NCBI GenBank assembly: GCA_039029355.1
Contig: JBCCGI010000005.1
Span: 124,001-188,000, forward strand
Direction of reading: 5' to 3'
DNA: 64,000 nt
Origin: JBCCGI01 sp039029355
GTDB taxonomy: Bacteria; Planctomycetota; UBA1135; GCA-002686595
Below, piece by piece: positions 50,390 through 59,185 of the stretch; positions within the stretch are counted from its first letter, which is position 1, and the number at the start of each line of letters is the position of its first letter. Both the position numbers and the translations under genes were made by a program. The notes below the pieces were generated by a model. That model did no database searches and was not told where the DNA came from. It worked only from the letters and a program-made list of their open reading frames with translations.

Positions 50390-51889
50390 ATGACCGACCT
50401 CGCTCATCCCGACCGGCTCGCCAAGATCGAGGGTCTGCGCGCCGCCGGCATCGATCCCTACCCCGCCCGCGGCGTCGAGGCCGAACCCGTCCGCTCGCTG
50501 CGCGAGGCCGGCGGCACGCCCGAGGAGCCCGGCCCCCGCATCGGCGAGGTGGTCACGGTCGCCGGCCGCCTGCTGGGCATGCGCGACTTCGGCAAGCTGA
50601 TCTTCGCGCCGGTGCTCGACCGCACCGGCCGCATCCAGGTCGGCCTGCAGAAGCAGCGCCTGGCCGACTGGTGGCCGCACCGCAAGCTGCTCGACGGCGG
50701 CGACCTCGTCGCGATCACCGGCGAGCTGGGGCGCACCCAGAAGGGCGAGCTGACGGTGTGGGCGCACGAGGTGCAGCTCCTGTCGAAGGCCGTCGCGGCG
50801 CCGCCCGAGAAGTGGCACGGCCTGGTCGACGTCGAGCAGCGCTACCGCCGCCGCTACGTCGACCTGTGGGCCAGCGAGGGCGTGATGGACGTCTTCGAGG
50901 CGCGCAGTCGCGTGCTGTCGCTGACGCGCCGCTTCTTAGAGGACAAGGGCTTCCTCGAGGTCGAGACCCCCACGCTGCACCCGATCTTCGGCGGTGCGAC
51001 GGCGCGGCCCTTCTCGACGCACCACAACGCGCTCGGGATGGACCTCTTCCTGCGCATCGCGCCCGAGCTCTACCTGAAGCGGCTGATCGTCGGCGGACTG
51101 GAGCGCGTCTTCGAGATCGCCCGCAACTTCCGCAACGAGGGCATCTCGACCCGGCACAACCCCGAGTTCACGATGCTCGAGCTCTACCAGGCGCAGGCGG
51201 ACTACCGCCACGTCATGGAGCTGACCGAATCGCTGATCGAGCACCTCGCCACCTCCCTGCACGGCACGACCGTCGTCCCCTTCCGCGGCGCCGAGTACGA
51301 CCTGAAGGCGCCCTTCCAACGCCGCCGCTACGGCGACCTCTTCGAGGAGTACGCCGGCTGCAGCATCGAGGACCAGGACGCGGTGCGCGCCAAGGCCAAG
51401 GAGCTGGGCATCGAGCGCCCCGACCTCGACTACTGGTACCTCGCCAACGAGGTCTTCGAGGAGCTGGTCGACCCGCACCTGACCGGGCCGATCTTCGTGA
51501 CCGATTATCCGGTCGGCATCTGCCCGCTGGCGAAGGAGGACCCGGAGAACCCGGGCTACGCCGAGCGCTTCGAGCTCTTCGTCGGCGCGATGGAGCTGGC
51601 CAACGCCTTCACCGAGCTCAACGACCCCCAGGAGCAGGAGCGCCGCTTCGAGGAGCAGGTCGCCAGCAAGGACCCCGAGACGCCGGGCGAGGTCGACGTC
51701 GACTACGTGCAGGCGCTCGAGTTCGGCATGCCGCCCGCCGGCGGGCTCGGCATCGGCATGGACCGACTCGTCATGGTTCTCACCAACCAGGACTCGATCC
51801 GCGACGTACTGCTGTTCCCGGCCATGCGGCCCGAGCAGAAATCCGACGCGGAGGCCGAGGAGGCCCCGCCGGCCGAGGCCAGCACCTAG
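50390..51889 (+). CDS. lysS: Lysyl-tRNA synthetase, class II
   Basis: 499 residues, normal bacterial length. KIEGLRAAGIDPYPAR at the N-terminus, an OB-fold anticodon domain (VAGRLLGMRDFGKLIFAPVL), motif 2 (FEIARNFRNEGISTRHNPEF) and motif 3 (GGLGIGMDRLVMVL) are all present. It charges tRNA-Lys. Followed 14 bases later by a LolC/E-like gene and LolD, an arrangement seen in many bacteria. A short Glu/Ala-rich tail ends the protein. Confidence 0.95.
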   Translation: MTDLAHPDRLAKIEGLRAAGIDPYPARGVEAEPVRSLREAGGTPEEPGPRIGEVVTVAGRLLGMRDFGKLIFAPVLDRTGRIQVGLQKQRLADWWPHRKLLDGGDLVAITGELGRTQKGELTVWAHEVQLLSKAVAAPPEKWHGLVDVEQRYRRRYVDLWASEGVMDVFEARSRVLSLTRRFLEDKGFLEVETPTLHPIFGGATARPFSTHHNALGMDLFLRIAPELYLKRLIVGGLERVFEIARNFRNEGISTRHNPEFTMLELYQAQADYRHVMELTESLIEHLATSLHGTTVVPFRGAEYDLKAPFQRRRYGDLFEEYAGCSIEDQDAVRAKAKELGIERPDLDYWYLANEVFEELVDPHLTGPIFVTDYPVGICPLAKEDPENPGYAERFELFVGAMELANAFTELNDPQEQERRFEEQVASKDPETPGEVDVDYVQALEFGMPPAGGLGIGMDRLVMVLTNQDSIRDVLLFPAMRPEQKSDAEAEEAPPAEAST

Positions 51890-51903
51890 CCAGTCGACCA
51901 CCC

Positions 51904-53355
51904 GTGTTCCGTTCCTTCCTCAGCTGGCGCTACCTGACGGCGCGCCGCACGAACCTCATCGGGATCAGCGGGATCCTCGTGGGCGTTGGCGCGCTCATCC
52001 TGATCCTGTCGATCATGACCGGGTTCCTGGAGCAGAGCCGCGACACCGTGCGCGGCAGCCTGTCCGACCTGATCGTGGCCCCGGTCCAGGGCCAGGGCTG
52101 GAGCTCGCGCTCGGTCCCGTCGGAGCCCGAGCGGCTGCTGAAGGAGGTCCGCGCGAAGGAGGGCGTGCGCTCGGCCACGGCGCACCTCAACTGGTTCGGG
52201 CTGATGACGCTGCCCGACCGCGTCGGGCACAACCAGCGCCTGCTCGGCAGCTCGGAGCACGCCGGCTATTCGGGCGTCCACCTGGTCGGGATCGACGTGC
52301 GCACCGACGAGCGCCTCTTGGGCGTCATCGCGGCGGCGCCGCTGATGGCGCGCGGACTGAGGTATACGCCTCCCCCGCTGCAGGACGAGCTGACGACGAC
52401 CGAGCTCCTGAACGGCCTGGCGCGCGAGCCGCGCAACGGCGCGCGCGTGCGCAATCCGCTGCGCCCCTTCGCGCCGCCCCCCGGCTACGACCCGGTCGGC
52501 CGGCCGCTGCCGCGCGTCGTGGTCGGCGAGCAGCTCTTCGGCATGCTCGGCCTCGGGCGCGGCTCGGTGCTCGAGCTGATGACCGCGGTGCAGGATCCCA
52601 CCAGCGGCGAGTGGGGCTTCAACAACCGCCGCTTCGCCGTCGCGGGCACGTTCCGCTCGGGCGAGAACGAGATGGACCTCGGCCGCATCTATATGGAGCG
52701 CGGCGAGCTGGCCGACTTCCTCGGCGAGACGCTCAGCTTCAGCGAGGTGCTGGTGCGCCTCGACGAGTACGACGGCGAGGGCACGCGCATACGCGACGAG
52801 CTGCGCTCGGAGCTGGCCGAAGCCGGCGTGATCCGCGGCGGCGACCACGCCTTCCGCGAGGTGCGCACCTGGGAGGAGTTCCGCGGCAACCTGATCGGCG
52901 CGATCGAGAACGAGCGCGTGCTGATGATGATCATGCTCAGCCTGGTGCTGCTGGTCGCCGGGTTCACCGTCTTCGCGATCCTCTCGATGATGGTCACCGA
53001 GAAGCGGCGCGACATCGGCATCCTGTGCGCGATCGGCGCGACGCCGAAGGGGATCCTCGACACGTTCCTCTACATCGCCTTCTGGGACGCGCTGATCGGC
53101 GCCACCCTGGGCGCGCTCATCGGCACCTGGGCCGCGTTCAAGATCGACCCGATCGAGCGCTGGCTGTCGGACAAGCTCGGCGTCGAGATCTTCAACCGCG
53201 ACGTCTATCTGTTCGACCACATCCCCAGCATCGTCGACCCGTTCGCGGTCGCGCTGATCGTGATGGGCGCCTTCACGTGCGCCCTGCTCTTCGCCGCGAT
53301 CCCGGCCCTGCGGGCGGCGCGGCTCGATCCCCTCACGGCGCTGCGCTATGAGTGA
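51904..53355 (+). CDS. LolC/LolE-like lipoprotein-release ABC permease
   Basis: 483 residues from a GTG. An N-terminal membrane helix (IGISGILVGVGALILILSIM) is followed by a large periplasmic MacB/LolC-like domain and three C-terminal helices (MIMLSLVLLVAGFTVFAILS, DALIGATLGALIGTWAAF, FAVALIVMGAFTCALLFAA). The cytoplasmic motif SMMVTEKRRDIGILCAIGAT and the end RAARLDPLTALRYE are typical of the LolCE group. With LolD next door it should extract lipoproteins from the inner membrane. Only one permease gene is present, so it may act as a homodimer. Confidence 0.88.
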   Translation: MFRSFLSWRYLTARRTNLIGISGILVGVGALILILSIMTGFLEQSRDTVRGSLSDLIVAPVQGQGWSSRSVPSEPERLLKEVRAKEGVRSATAHLNWFGLMTLPDRVGHNQRLLGSSEHAGYSGVHLVGIDVRTDERLLGVIAAAPLMARGLRYTPPPLQDELTTTELLNGLAREPRNGARVRNPLRPFAPPPGYDPVGRPLPRVVVGEQLFGMLGLGRGSVLELMTAVQDPTSGEWGFNNRRFAVAGTFRSGENEMDLGRIYMERGELADFLGETLSFSEVLVRLDEYDGEGTRIRDELRSELAEAGVIRGGDHAFREVRTWEEFRGNLIGAIENERVLMMIMLSLVLLVAGFTVFAILSMMVTEKRRDIGILCAIGATPKGILDTFLYIAFWDALIGATLGALIGTWAAFKIDPIERWLSDKLGVEIFNRDVYLFDHIPSIVDPFAVALIVMGAFTCALLFAAIPALRAARLDPLTALRYE

Positions 53356-54229
53356 GCCGGTCAACACGCCCGGGCCCGAGGAGGCCAACGAAGAGGCCAA
53401 CGAGGAGCTTAGGGCCGAGCCCAACGTCGAGCCCGCCGGCCCCCCGCGCGGCGGCCCGCCGCCCCCGCGCCCCACGCCCGACCTCGGCGCGCCGATCCCC
53501 GACGCGACCGAACGCGTGCCGGTGCTCTCGGTGCGCGGGCTACGCCGCTCCTACAAGATCGGCGACCGCAACTTGGAGATCCTGCACGGCATCGACCTCG
53601 ACCTGCACCCCGGCGAGCTGGTCGCCCTGGTCGGCTCCTCGGGCGCCGGCAAGTCCACCCTCCTCCACATCCTCGGCCTGCTCGACCGCCCCACCGAGGG
53701 CCAGGTCAACGTGCTCGCCCAGGACGCCTGGTCGCGCTCGACCGTGGAGCGCGCGCACCTGCGCAACAAGGAGATCGGCTTCGTCTTCCAGTTCTACCAC
53801 CTGCTGCCGGAGCTGACGGCGCTGGAGAACGCGCTCCTGCCGGCGATGATCGCCAACTCGCGCGCCGGCTACCGCCGCCACAAGGACGAGCTCGAAGGCC
53901 GCGCCCACGAGCTGCTCGACCGCTTCGGCATGACGCCGCGCCTGCAGCACCGGCCCTCGGCGCTTTCAGGCGGCGAGCGCCAGCGCGTCGCGATGGCCCG
54001 CGCGCTGCTGCACAACCCGCGCATCCTCCTGGCCGACGAGCCGACCGGCAACCTCGACAGCGCGACCGGCGAGAAGGTCCTGTCGCTGCTCTTCGAGGAG
54101 CAGCGCCGCCGCGAGTTCACGATGGTGCTCGTCACGCACGACGAGCGCATCGCGAAGCTGTGCCGGCGGACGCTGCATATGGAAGACGGGTTGATTCAGG
54201 CGGACTCGACGATTCCGATGCCGGACTAG
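53348..54229 (+). CDS. LolD-like ABC ATPase with N-terminal extension
   Basis: 293 residues. GSSGAGKST (Walker A), LSGGERQRVAMARAL (signature), ILLADEPTGNLD (Walker B) and VTHD are all intact, and FVFQFYHLLPELTALEN is typical of LolD/MacB-type ATPases. The first 55 residues are an unusual Glu/Pro-rich extension with EEANEEANEE repeats and a PPRGGPPPPRPTPD stretch. It overlaps the permease gene by 8 bases and provides its energy. Confidence 0.9.
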   Translation: MSEPVNTPGPEEANEEANEELRAEPNVEPAGPPRGGPPPPRPTPDLGAPIPDATERVPVLSVRGLRRSYKIGDRNLEILHGIDLDLHPGELVALVGSSGAGKSTLLHILGLLDRPTEGQVNVLAQDAWSRSTVERAHLRNKEIGFVFQFYHLLPELTALENALLPAMIANSRAGYRRHKDELEGRAHELLDRFGMTPRLQHRPSALSGGERQRVAMARALLHNPRILLADEPTGNLDSATGEKVLSLLFEEQRRREFTMVLVTHDERIAKLCRRTLHMEDGLIQADSTIPMPD

Positions 54230-54384
54230 CAGGCGCGGGCCGCTCCCCTCCTCTCAGCAGGCGCGAGGAGCCCAGCCATCACGTCAGGCCGCAGGCGCTG
54301 CTCCTGAGTAGGCGCGCAGACGACGCGCCTTCGGTCCGGGAAGGACGAAGCGCCGGACAATCGCGGCGGTGGCCAACGCGGCAA

Positions 54385-54923
54385 CTAGCTCCGCGGCTCT
54401 ACGACCTCTTTCATCGCGGTCCCGAAGGTATCCCAGAAGTGGTGGGCCGAGCCGTGCAACTCCCCCAGGCGCGTGGTCGCGACGGCGATCTCATCGGAGG
54501 TCGACTCGACGACCAGCGGCTTGGCGACCTTGCGACCTCCTCGTCCAACTTGCGTAGCCGCTCTTCGTGCAGCCGGATGATCCCATGCGTGGAGATGCTC
54601 TGAGCGGCAACGGTCAAGAGCGCCGCGTCAACCTGGGCCCAAAGCGTGTACATCGACTCCTGATAGCGCTTCACCTCCGCACGCACGAGGCCTTCCTCCT
54701 GGTAGTTCTTCGCCATCCAGGTGAGCCACTCGAGCTTGTGGATCGCCGTCGCCATCAGACTTGCGAACGCGATGACGTCCCCGTTCAGTCGGTCCACCTT
54801 GGACTCTTCGAGTCTCTCGTTGCGCGCCCTCTTCTCACTGCTCCGCTGAAAGAAGTAGCCCGCAAGTGCCCCTACTATTGAGAAGACTCCCGCGACCAAT
54901 GCGACCTGGACCTCGTTCGACAT
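54385..54923 (-). pseudogene. Membrane-anchored coiled-coil protein, apparent frameshift
   Basis: From ATG 54923: a membrane helix (VQVALVAGVFSIVGALAGYF) then a charged coiled coil to about residue 128 (IIRLHEERLRKLDEE). In frame the protein then becomes low-quality Arg/Ser/Pro sequence ending at 54411. A -1 shift near 54540 continues as GRKVAKPLVVESTSDEIAVA, then TRLGELHGSAHHFWDTFGTA and MKEVVEPRS, stopping at TAG 54385, which looks like the true C-terminus. This is either a frameshift mutation, a sequencing error or programmed shift. Base composition here is somewhat lower in GC than the neighbours. Function unknown. Confidence 0.55.
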
Positions 54924-55120
54924 GAGTTTCGAGAAAGCTGTGGGGTGTGTGATCGAAGGCGCACGTCACGATCAGGGTTCCCACCAACGTCGCCGGATAG
55001 CGCCAACATAGCACTGTCTGTGATTGCTTATGCGTCCGTGGCACCTACCCCCGAGCGAGAGTGAAGGCATCGCCGATGCTGCGGGTCCGGACCGTGTTCC
55101 GTCCTGACCCGAGAACCGCC

Positions 55121-56002
55121 TCACGCTATCGCGGCCTTCCGCAGGAAGCCCAGCACCCGCTCCGCCACGACCTCGCCGTGGGTCTCGAGCGCGAAGTGCC
55201 CCGCGTCGAGCAGCTCGACCTCGGCCTCGGGCACGTCGCGCTGGAACGCCCTGGCGCCCGCCGGGCCGAAGAACGGGTCGTTCTTGCCCCAGACCGCGAG
55301 CACCGGGGGCTTGCTGGTGCGCAGGTACTCCTGCCACCGCGGGTACGCTTCGACGTTCGTCCGGTAGCTCAGGAACAGGTCGAGCTGGACCTCGGCGTCG
55401 CGGTCGAGGATCGCCTGGTCGTGGTGGATCGCGTCGGGGCTGATGCGGTTCTTGAGCGCGTCGGGCGCGCCCTCGAAATACTGCCACTCGGTCGTCTCGC
55501 GGGTGAGCAGGCCGCGGAGCGCGTCGCGACTCTCCTGCGAGTCGTCGGCCCAGTACGCCTGGATGGGCCCCCAGGCTTCCGTGATGCCCTCCTGGTAGGC
55601 GTTGCCGTTCTGCGTGACGATAGCGGTGATGCGCTCGGGGTGCGCGGTCGCGAGGCGGAAGCCGACCGGCGCCCCGTAGTCGAAGACGTAGAGCGCGAAC
55701 CGCTCGAGGCCGAGCGCTTCGGTGAAGCCGTCGATGGTCGCGGCCAGGTTGTCGAAGGTGTAGTCGTACTCCCCGCGCGGCGGCGCGACGGTGGAGCCAA
55801 AGCCGGGCAGGTCCGGCGCGATCACGCGGTACTCCTGCGCGAGCGCCGGAATCAGGTTGCGGTACTGATGGCTCGACGACGGATAGCCGTGGAGCAGCAG
55901 CACGATGGGCTTCTCCGTCGATCCGGCGGCTCGGTAGAACACTTCGACGTCGTCGACCTTCTGGGTGTGGTGCGTGATCTGGAAGAACTGTGCGGTGGTC
56001 AT
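55121..56002 (-). CDS. Alpha/beta hydrolase (epoxide hydrolase/haloalkane dehalogenase type)
   Basis: 293 residues. HGYPSSSHQYRNL gives the oxyanion motif, and YVFDYGAPVGFRLA has Asp108 in the nucleophile elbow where Ser would be in an esterase, as in epoxide hydrolases and haloalkane dehalogenases. LDAGHFALETHGE carries the catalytic His. It follows the tetR gene by 31 bases and is probably under its control. Substrate unknown; detoxification of a small molecule is likely. Confidence 0.82.
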   Translation of the reverse strand: MTTAQFFQITHHTQKVDDVEVFYRAAGSTEKPIVLLLHGYPSSSHQYRNLIPALAQEYRVIAPDLPGFGSTVAPPRGEYDYTFDNLAATIDGFTEALGLERFALYVFDYGAPVGFRLATAHPERITAIVTQNGNAYQEGITEAWGPIQAYWADDSQESRDALRGLLTRETTEWQYFEGAPDALKNRISPDAIHHDQAILDRDAEVQLDLFLSYRTNVEAYPRWQEYLRTSKPPVLAVWGKNDPFFGPAGARAFQRDVPEAEVELLDAGHFALETHGEVVAERVLGFLRKAAIA

Positions 56003-56033
56003 GGTGGCTTCTGGAGGTTCTCTCGGCGGACGC

Positions 56034-56594
56034 TCAGGTCGCGAGAAGCTCGCGGGGGAGCTCCCGGACGACCCGCTGGAAGTGCTTGGGGCTCCTCAGC
56101 CCGCGGCTGACGATCAGGCCGCCCTGGATGCGGCCCATGCCGTTCTCGGCGCGCCGGCGCGCCTCGGCCCGCGGGATGCCGGCGTCGTGAATCACGCGCG
56201 CGAGCGCGTCGATCAGCGCGCGGAAGGCGCCCGCGATCTCCTCGGAGAAGAGGTCCGACCCGCCGCTCAGGAGCATCGTGCCGAGCAGGCAGTTCTTCTC
56301 ACCCTTGGCGAAGAAGCGCTCGACCCCCTTCGCCCACGCGGCGACGCGCTTCTCCGGCGCCCCCTCCGCGGCGAGCGGTGCGAGCATGCACTCGGTCACC
56401 TCGGCCTCGACGCGGGCGAAGACCTCGCGCGCCATCTCCTCCTTGCCGCCGGGGAAATGGTGGTAGAGGCTGGCGCGGCCGAGGTCCGTGGCCGCGGAGA
56501 TCCGCTGCAGGCTGGCACCGTCGTAGCCGAACCTGCGGAAGACCTCCGAGATCCGGTCGAGGACCTCCTCGCGCGTGTGCTTCGGCGCGCGCAT
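56034..56594 (-). CDS. TetR-family regulator
   Basis: 186 residues. The N-terminal helix-turn-helix (TREEVLDRISEVFRRFGYDG, then ASLQRISAATDLGRASLYHH FPGGKEE) is the TetR/AcrR type. The C-terminal ligand domain has CLLGTMLLSGGSD. Its ATG overlaps the preceding TGA (TGATG). The operator upstream of the operon at 57315-57328 suggests autoregulation with the oxidase-like and hydrolase genes. Confidence 0.88.
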   Translation of the reverse strand: MRAPKHTREEVLDRISEVFRRFGYDGASLQRISAATDLGRASLYHHFPGGKEEMAREVFARVEAEVTECMLAPLAAEGAPEKRVAAWAKGVERFFAKGEKNCLLGTMLLSGGSDLFSEEIAGAFRALIDALARVIHDAGIPRAEARRRAENGMGRIQGGLIVSRGLRSPKHFQRVVRELPRELLAT

Positions 56595-57262
56595 CAGGCG
56601 CTCCGCCGCGCCTCGTCCAGCTCCCGCGAGAGCTCGGCGACTCGACTGCGGAGCTCGGCGATCTCCGCGTCCGCGCGCGACTTGAGGACACGCCGGTGGA
56701 TGTGCTGCGGGCAGTTGACGTCCCACGCCTCGACCGTGAAGAGCACCGCGCGCTCGGGGCGCCCCGCCGAGTATTCCCGGTCCGTGAGCCGCTCCAGCAG
56801 CTGCGGGTCGTCCGCCACGACGCGCATGCGCCCCCACACCTTGACGCGCCGGCTGGCCTCGTAGTCGATGAGGAAGAGGAAGGCCTTCGGGTTCTCGCCG
56901 GCGTTGCCCACCGTGATGAACTGGCGATTGCCGCCGAAGTCCGCGAAGCCGAGCGTCCGCTCGTCGACCACCTTGAGGAAGCCGGGCGCCCCGCCGCGGT
57001 ACTGGATATACGGCTGGCCCTCGGCGTTCGCCGTTCCCAGGTAGAACATGTCCCTGTCCGCGAGGAAGGCCGCGAGGTCGGGAGTGACGGTGGTTCGCCA
57101 GCCCTGCTCGCGCTCCATGCGCGCGTAGGCGGGACGCGAGCCGGCCTCCCGCTGGAGCCGCTTCACCGCATCGGTGAAGGCGATGTCGCTCGGAAACAGG
57201 CGCTTGGCGGGCGTCGAGGAAGAGGTCGTCGCTTTGCGGTCGGTCACGATGCGGTCGGTCAC
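56594..57262 (-). CDS. Pyridoxamine-5'-phosphate-oxidase-fold flavoprotein
   Basis: 222 residues from a GTG at 57262 with GGAGG upstream. DRDMFYLGTANAEGQPYIQY, GGAPGFLKVVDERTLGFADF and GNAGENPKAFLFLIDYEASR are typical of the split-barrel FMN-binding pyridoxamine-phosphate-oxidase-like family. The last 45 residues form a coiled coil (SRADAEIAELRSRVAELSRE). It is the first gene of the TetR-controlled operon and may reduce or bind a small toxic compound. Confidence 0.8.
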   Translation of the reverse strand: MTDRIVTDRKATTSSSTPAKRLFPSDIAFTDAVKRLQREAGSRPAYARMEREQGWRTTVTPDLAAFLADRDMFYLGTANAEGQPYIQYRGGAPGFLKVVDERTLGFADFGGNRQFITVGNAGENPKAFLFLIDYEASRRVKVWGRMRVVADDPQLLERLTDREYSAGRPERAVLFTVEAWDVNCPQHIHRRVLKSRADAEIAELRSRVAELSRELDEARRSA

Positions 57263-57309
57263 GATTGGCCTCCGGCGGTAGAGCTTGGTGGTCGCTCTCG
57301 CGGGAGTGA

Positions 57310-57337
57310 AATAAACCGAACGATCGGTCCAATTCAA
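57310..57337 (-). promoter_or_regulatory. Promoter with TetR-type operator in the spacer
   Basis: On the minus strand TTGAAT (57337-57332) and TTTATT (57315-57310) are 16 bases apart and fit -35 and -10. The spacer contains ACCGAACGATCGGT (57315-57328), an inverted repeat of a kind bound by many TetR regulators. Repressor bound here would block the polymerase directly. Confidence 0.65.
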
Positions 57338-57429
57338 GAATCAAAGAGGGTTTTTTCCCCAGGGGGTGGGCGCGGCGGCTTCCGGCCTCTCCTTTCCCGA
57401 CCGGCGATCGGCCGGCCGCCGACAGCCCG

Positions 57430-57831
57430 CTAGGACTCGCTCGGCCCGTCGTCCGGAATCGAACGGAGGCGAGCCGCCCAACCCGCCAGGGCGCCGACGT
57501 ACCAGGGGACCAGCCAGACGAGCGCTCGGATCATCGACTCCTTCCAGGTCGGCTGAGCCTCGCTCCACAGCCCCCGGTCGAGGGCGGCCTGAAGCAACGC
57601 GTAGGGCACCGAGACGAGGAAGGGAAAGCCGGGATGGACGGAACGGGCGCCGACGAACGCGAGCGATGCAACCGTCAAGAGCACGGCCGCCCGGGTGAGC
57701 CACGGCGGTGCCCACGGCGCGAAGACGGTCGCGACGATCGCCGCGAGCGGAAGCGACCAGCAGCCCACGACCAACCCCGCAACGATCGGGGTCGGGCTGG
57801 GCCGGCCGGGGGGAGCTGCCATGGCGGTCAT
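57430..57831 (-). CDS. Small membrane protein
   Basis: 133 residues with three or four hydrophobic segments (PIVAGLVVGCWSLPLAAIVA, AAVLLTVASLAFVGARS, FPFLVSVPYALLQAAL, ALVWLVPWYVGALAGWAA). The ATG at 57831 is chosen; a second ATG is 9 bases later. TAGAAT lies directly in front and might be a -10 element. No family recognised; it is divergent from the FMN dehydrogenase gene. Confidence 0.65.
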   Translation of the reverse strand: MTAMAAPPGRPSPTPIVAGLVVGCWSLPLAAIVATVFAPWAPPWLTRAAVLLTVASLAFVGARSVHPGFPFLVSVPYALLQAALDRGLWSEAQPTWKESMIRALVWLVPWYVGALAGWAARLRSIPDDGPSES

Positions 57832-57984
57832 TCTAGACGCCTCCCGCGCGCCGCACGTGAGATCCCGGTCGCCGGGGGGTCTCCGGGCCGCTCCCCTTCG
57901 CGAGGACGGCCCGCCCAGGCGGAGCGGGCGCCGAGGAATTCCGGCTCGGAGCGCTGCCGACGATGGGCTAACGTCGTCGCTCCC

Positions 57985-59133
57985 ATGAGCCTCGATTCCA
58001 ACTACCCCTCGGTCGAGCACCTCCGCGAGCGCGGCCGACAGCGCGTCCCGGCGTTCGCCTTCGAGTACCTCGACAACGGCTGCCACTCGAACCTGAACCT
58101 GCGGCGCAACACGGACGAGATCCGCGAGGTGCGCCTGGAGCCGCGGTACGTGCTCGACTACCCGGGGGCCAGCCTGGAGACCGAGCTCTTCGGGGAGACC
58201 TACGCCGCGCCGTTCGGCGTCGCGCCCATCGGCCTGCAGGGGCTCGTGTGGCCGCGCTCATGCGAGCTGCTCGCCGAGGCCGCACATCGCTTCAACGTCC
58301 CGTTCATCCTGAGCACGGTCGGGACCGCCAGCATCGAGCAGGCGGCCGAGATCACCGCGGGGCGCGCCTGGTTCCAGCTCTACCACCCGGCGGAGGACGA
58401 GCTGCGCGACAAGCTGCTCGACCGCGCCGAGGCCGCGGGCGTGCCGGTGCTCGTCCTCCTCGCCGACACCCCCTCGTTCGGGTACCGGCCGAAGGAGATC
58501 CGCAACGGCCTCGCGATCCCGCCGCGCATGTCCCTGCGCAACGTGGCGCAGATGGTGCTGCACCCGACCTGGTCGCTCTCGCAGCTGCGCCACGGCAAGC
58601 CCGAGTTCGCCACGATGAAGCAGTACATCCCGCCGGGGCTGAACATGCAGCACCTCGGGCAGTTCATGAACGCGACCTTCAACGGCCGCCTGTCGCGCGA
58701 CCGCGTGGCGGCCCTGCGGGATCGGTGGAAGGGCAAGCTCGTCGTCAAGGGCATCGTGAACCCCGAGGACTGCGCCCTGGTCGCCGACCTCGGCGCCGAC
58801 GGCATCATCGTCTCAAACCACGGCGGCCGGCAGCTCGAGGTCGGGACGTCGACGATCCACGCGCTGCCACGGCTGGTCGAGGAGTTCGGCGACCGCCTCG
58901 AGATCCTCTTCGACAGCGGGCTCCGCGGCGGCCCAGACATCGCGTGCGCGCTGGCGAGCGGTGCGAAGTTCACGTTCCTCGGCCGCTCGTTCATGTACGG
59001 CGTCTGCGCGCTCGGCGAACGCGGCGGCCCACACGTCATGACGATGCTGCTGCGGCAGCTGCAGCAGACGCTGGAGCAGCTCGGCTGCGCGCGGGTGGCC
59101 GATCTGCCGAAGCACCTGGTCGCGCGGCGCTAG
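57985..59133 (+). CDS. FMN-dependent alpha-hydroxy acid dehydrogenase
   Basis: 382 residues, normal for the lactate dehydrogenase/glycolate oxidase family. FEYLDNGCHSNLNLRRNTDE near the N-terminus, GVAPIGLQGLVWP for FMN contact, WFQLYH, LVVKGIVNPEDC with the FMN-binding Lys and SNHGGRQLE with the catalytic His279 are all present. It oxidises a 2-hydroxy acid to a 2-oxo acid with electrons passed to FMN. The physiological substrate cannot be told from sequence. The gene stands alone. Confidence 0.88.
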   Translation: MSLDSNYPSVEHLRERGRQRVPAFAFEYLDNGCHSNLNLRRNTDEIREVRLEPRYVLDYPGASLETELFGETYAAPFGVAPIGLQGLVWPRSCELLAEAAHRFNVPFILSTVGTASIEQAAEITAGRAWFQLYHPAEDELRDKLLDRAEAAGVPVLVLLADTPSFGYRPKEIRNGLAIPPRMSLRNVAQMVLHPTWSLSQLRHGKPEFATMKQYIPPGLNMQHLGQFMNATFNGRLSRDRVAALRDRWKGKLVVKGIVNPEDCALVADLGADGIIVSNHGGRQLEVGTSTIHALPRLVEEFGDRLEILFDSGLRGGPDIACALASGAKFTFLGRSFMYGVCALGERGGPHVMTMLLRQLQQTLEQLGCARVADLPKHLVARR

Positions 59134-59185
59134 CGTCCCGCGGATCGGCGAGCCTCGGCCGACGCCCGCCCAGACGCGCCGCCGC

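Noticed and set aside
54230..54384. Small gene after LolD
   Set aside because: No open frame with a start and protein-like composition; it appears to be a convergent intergenic region.
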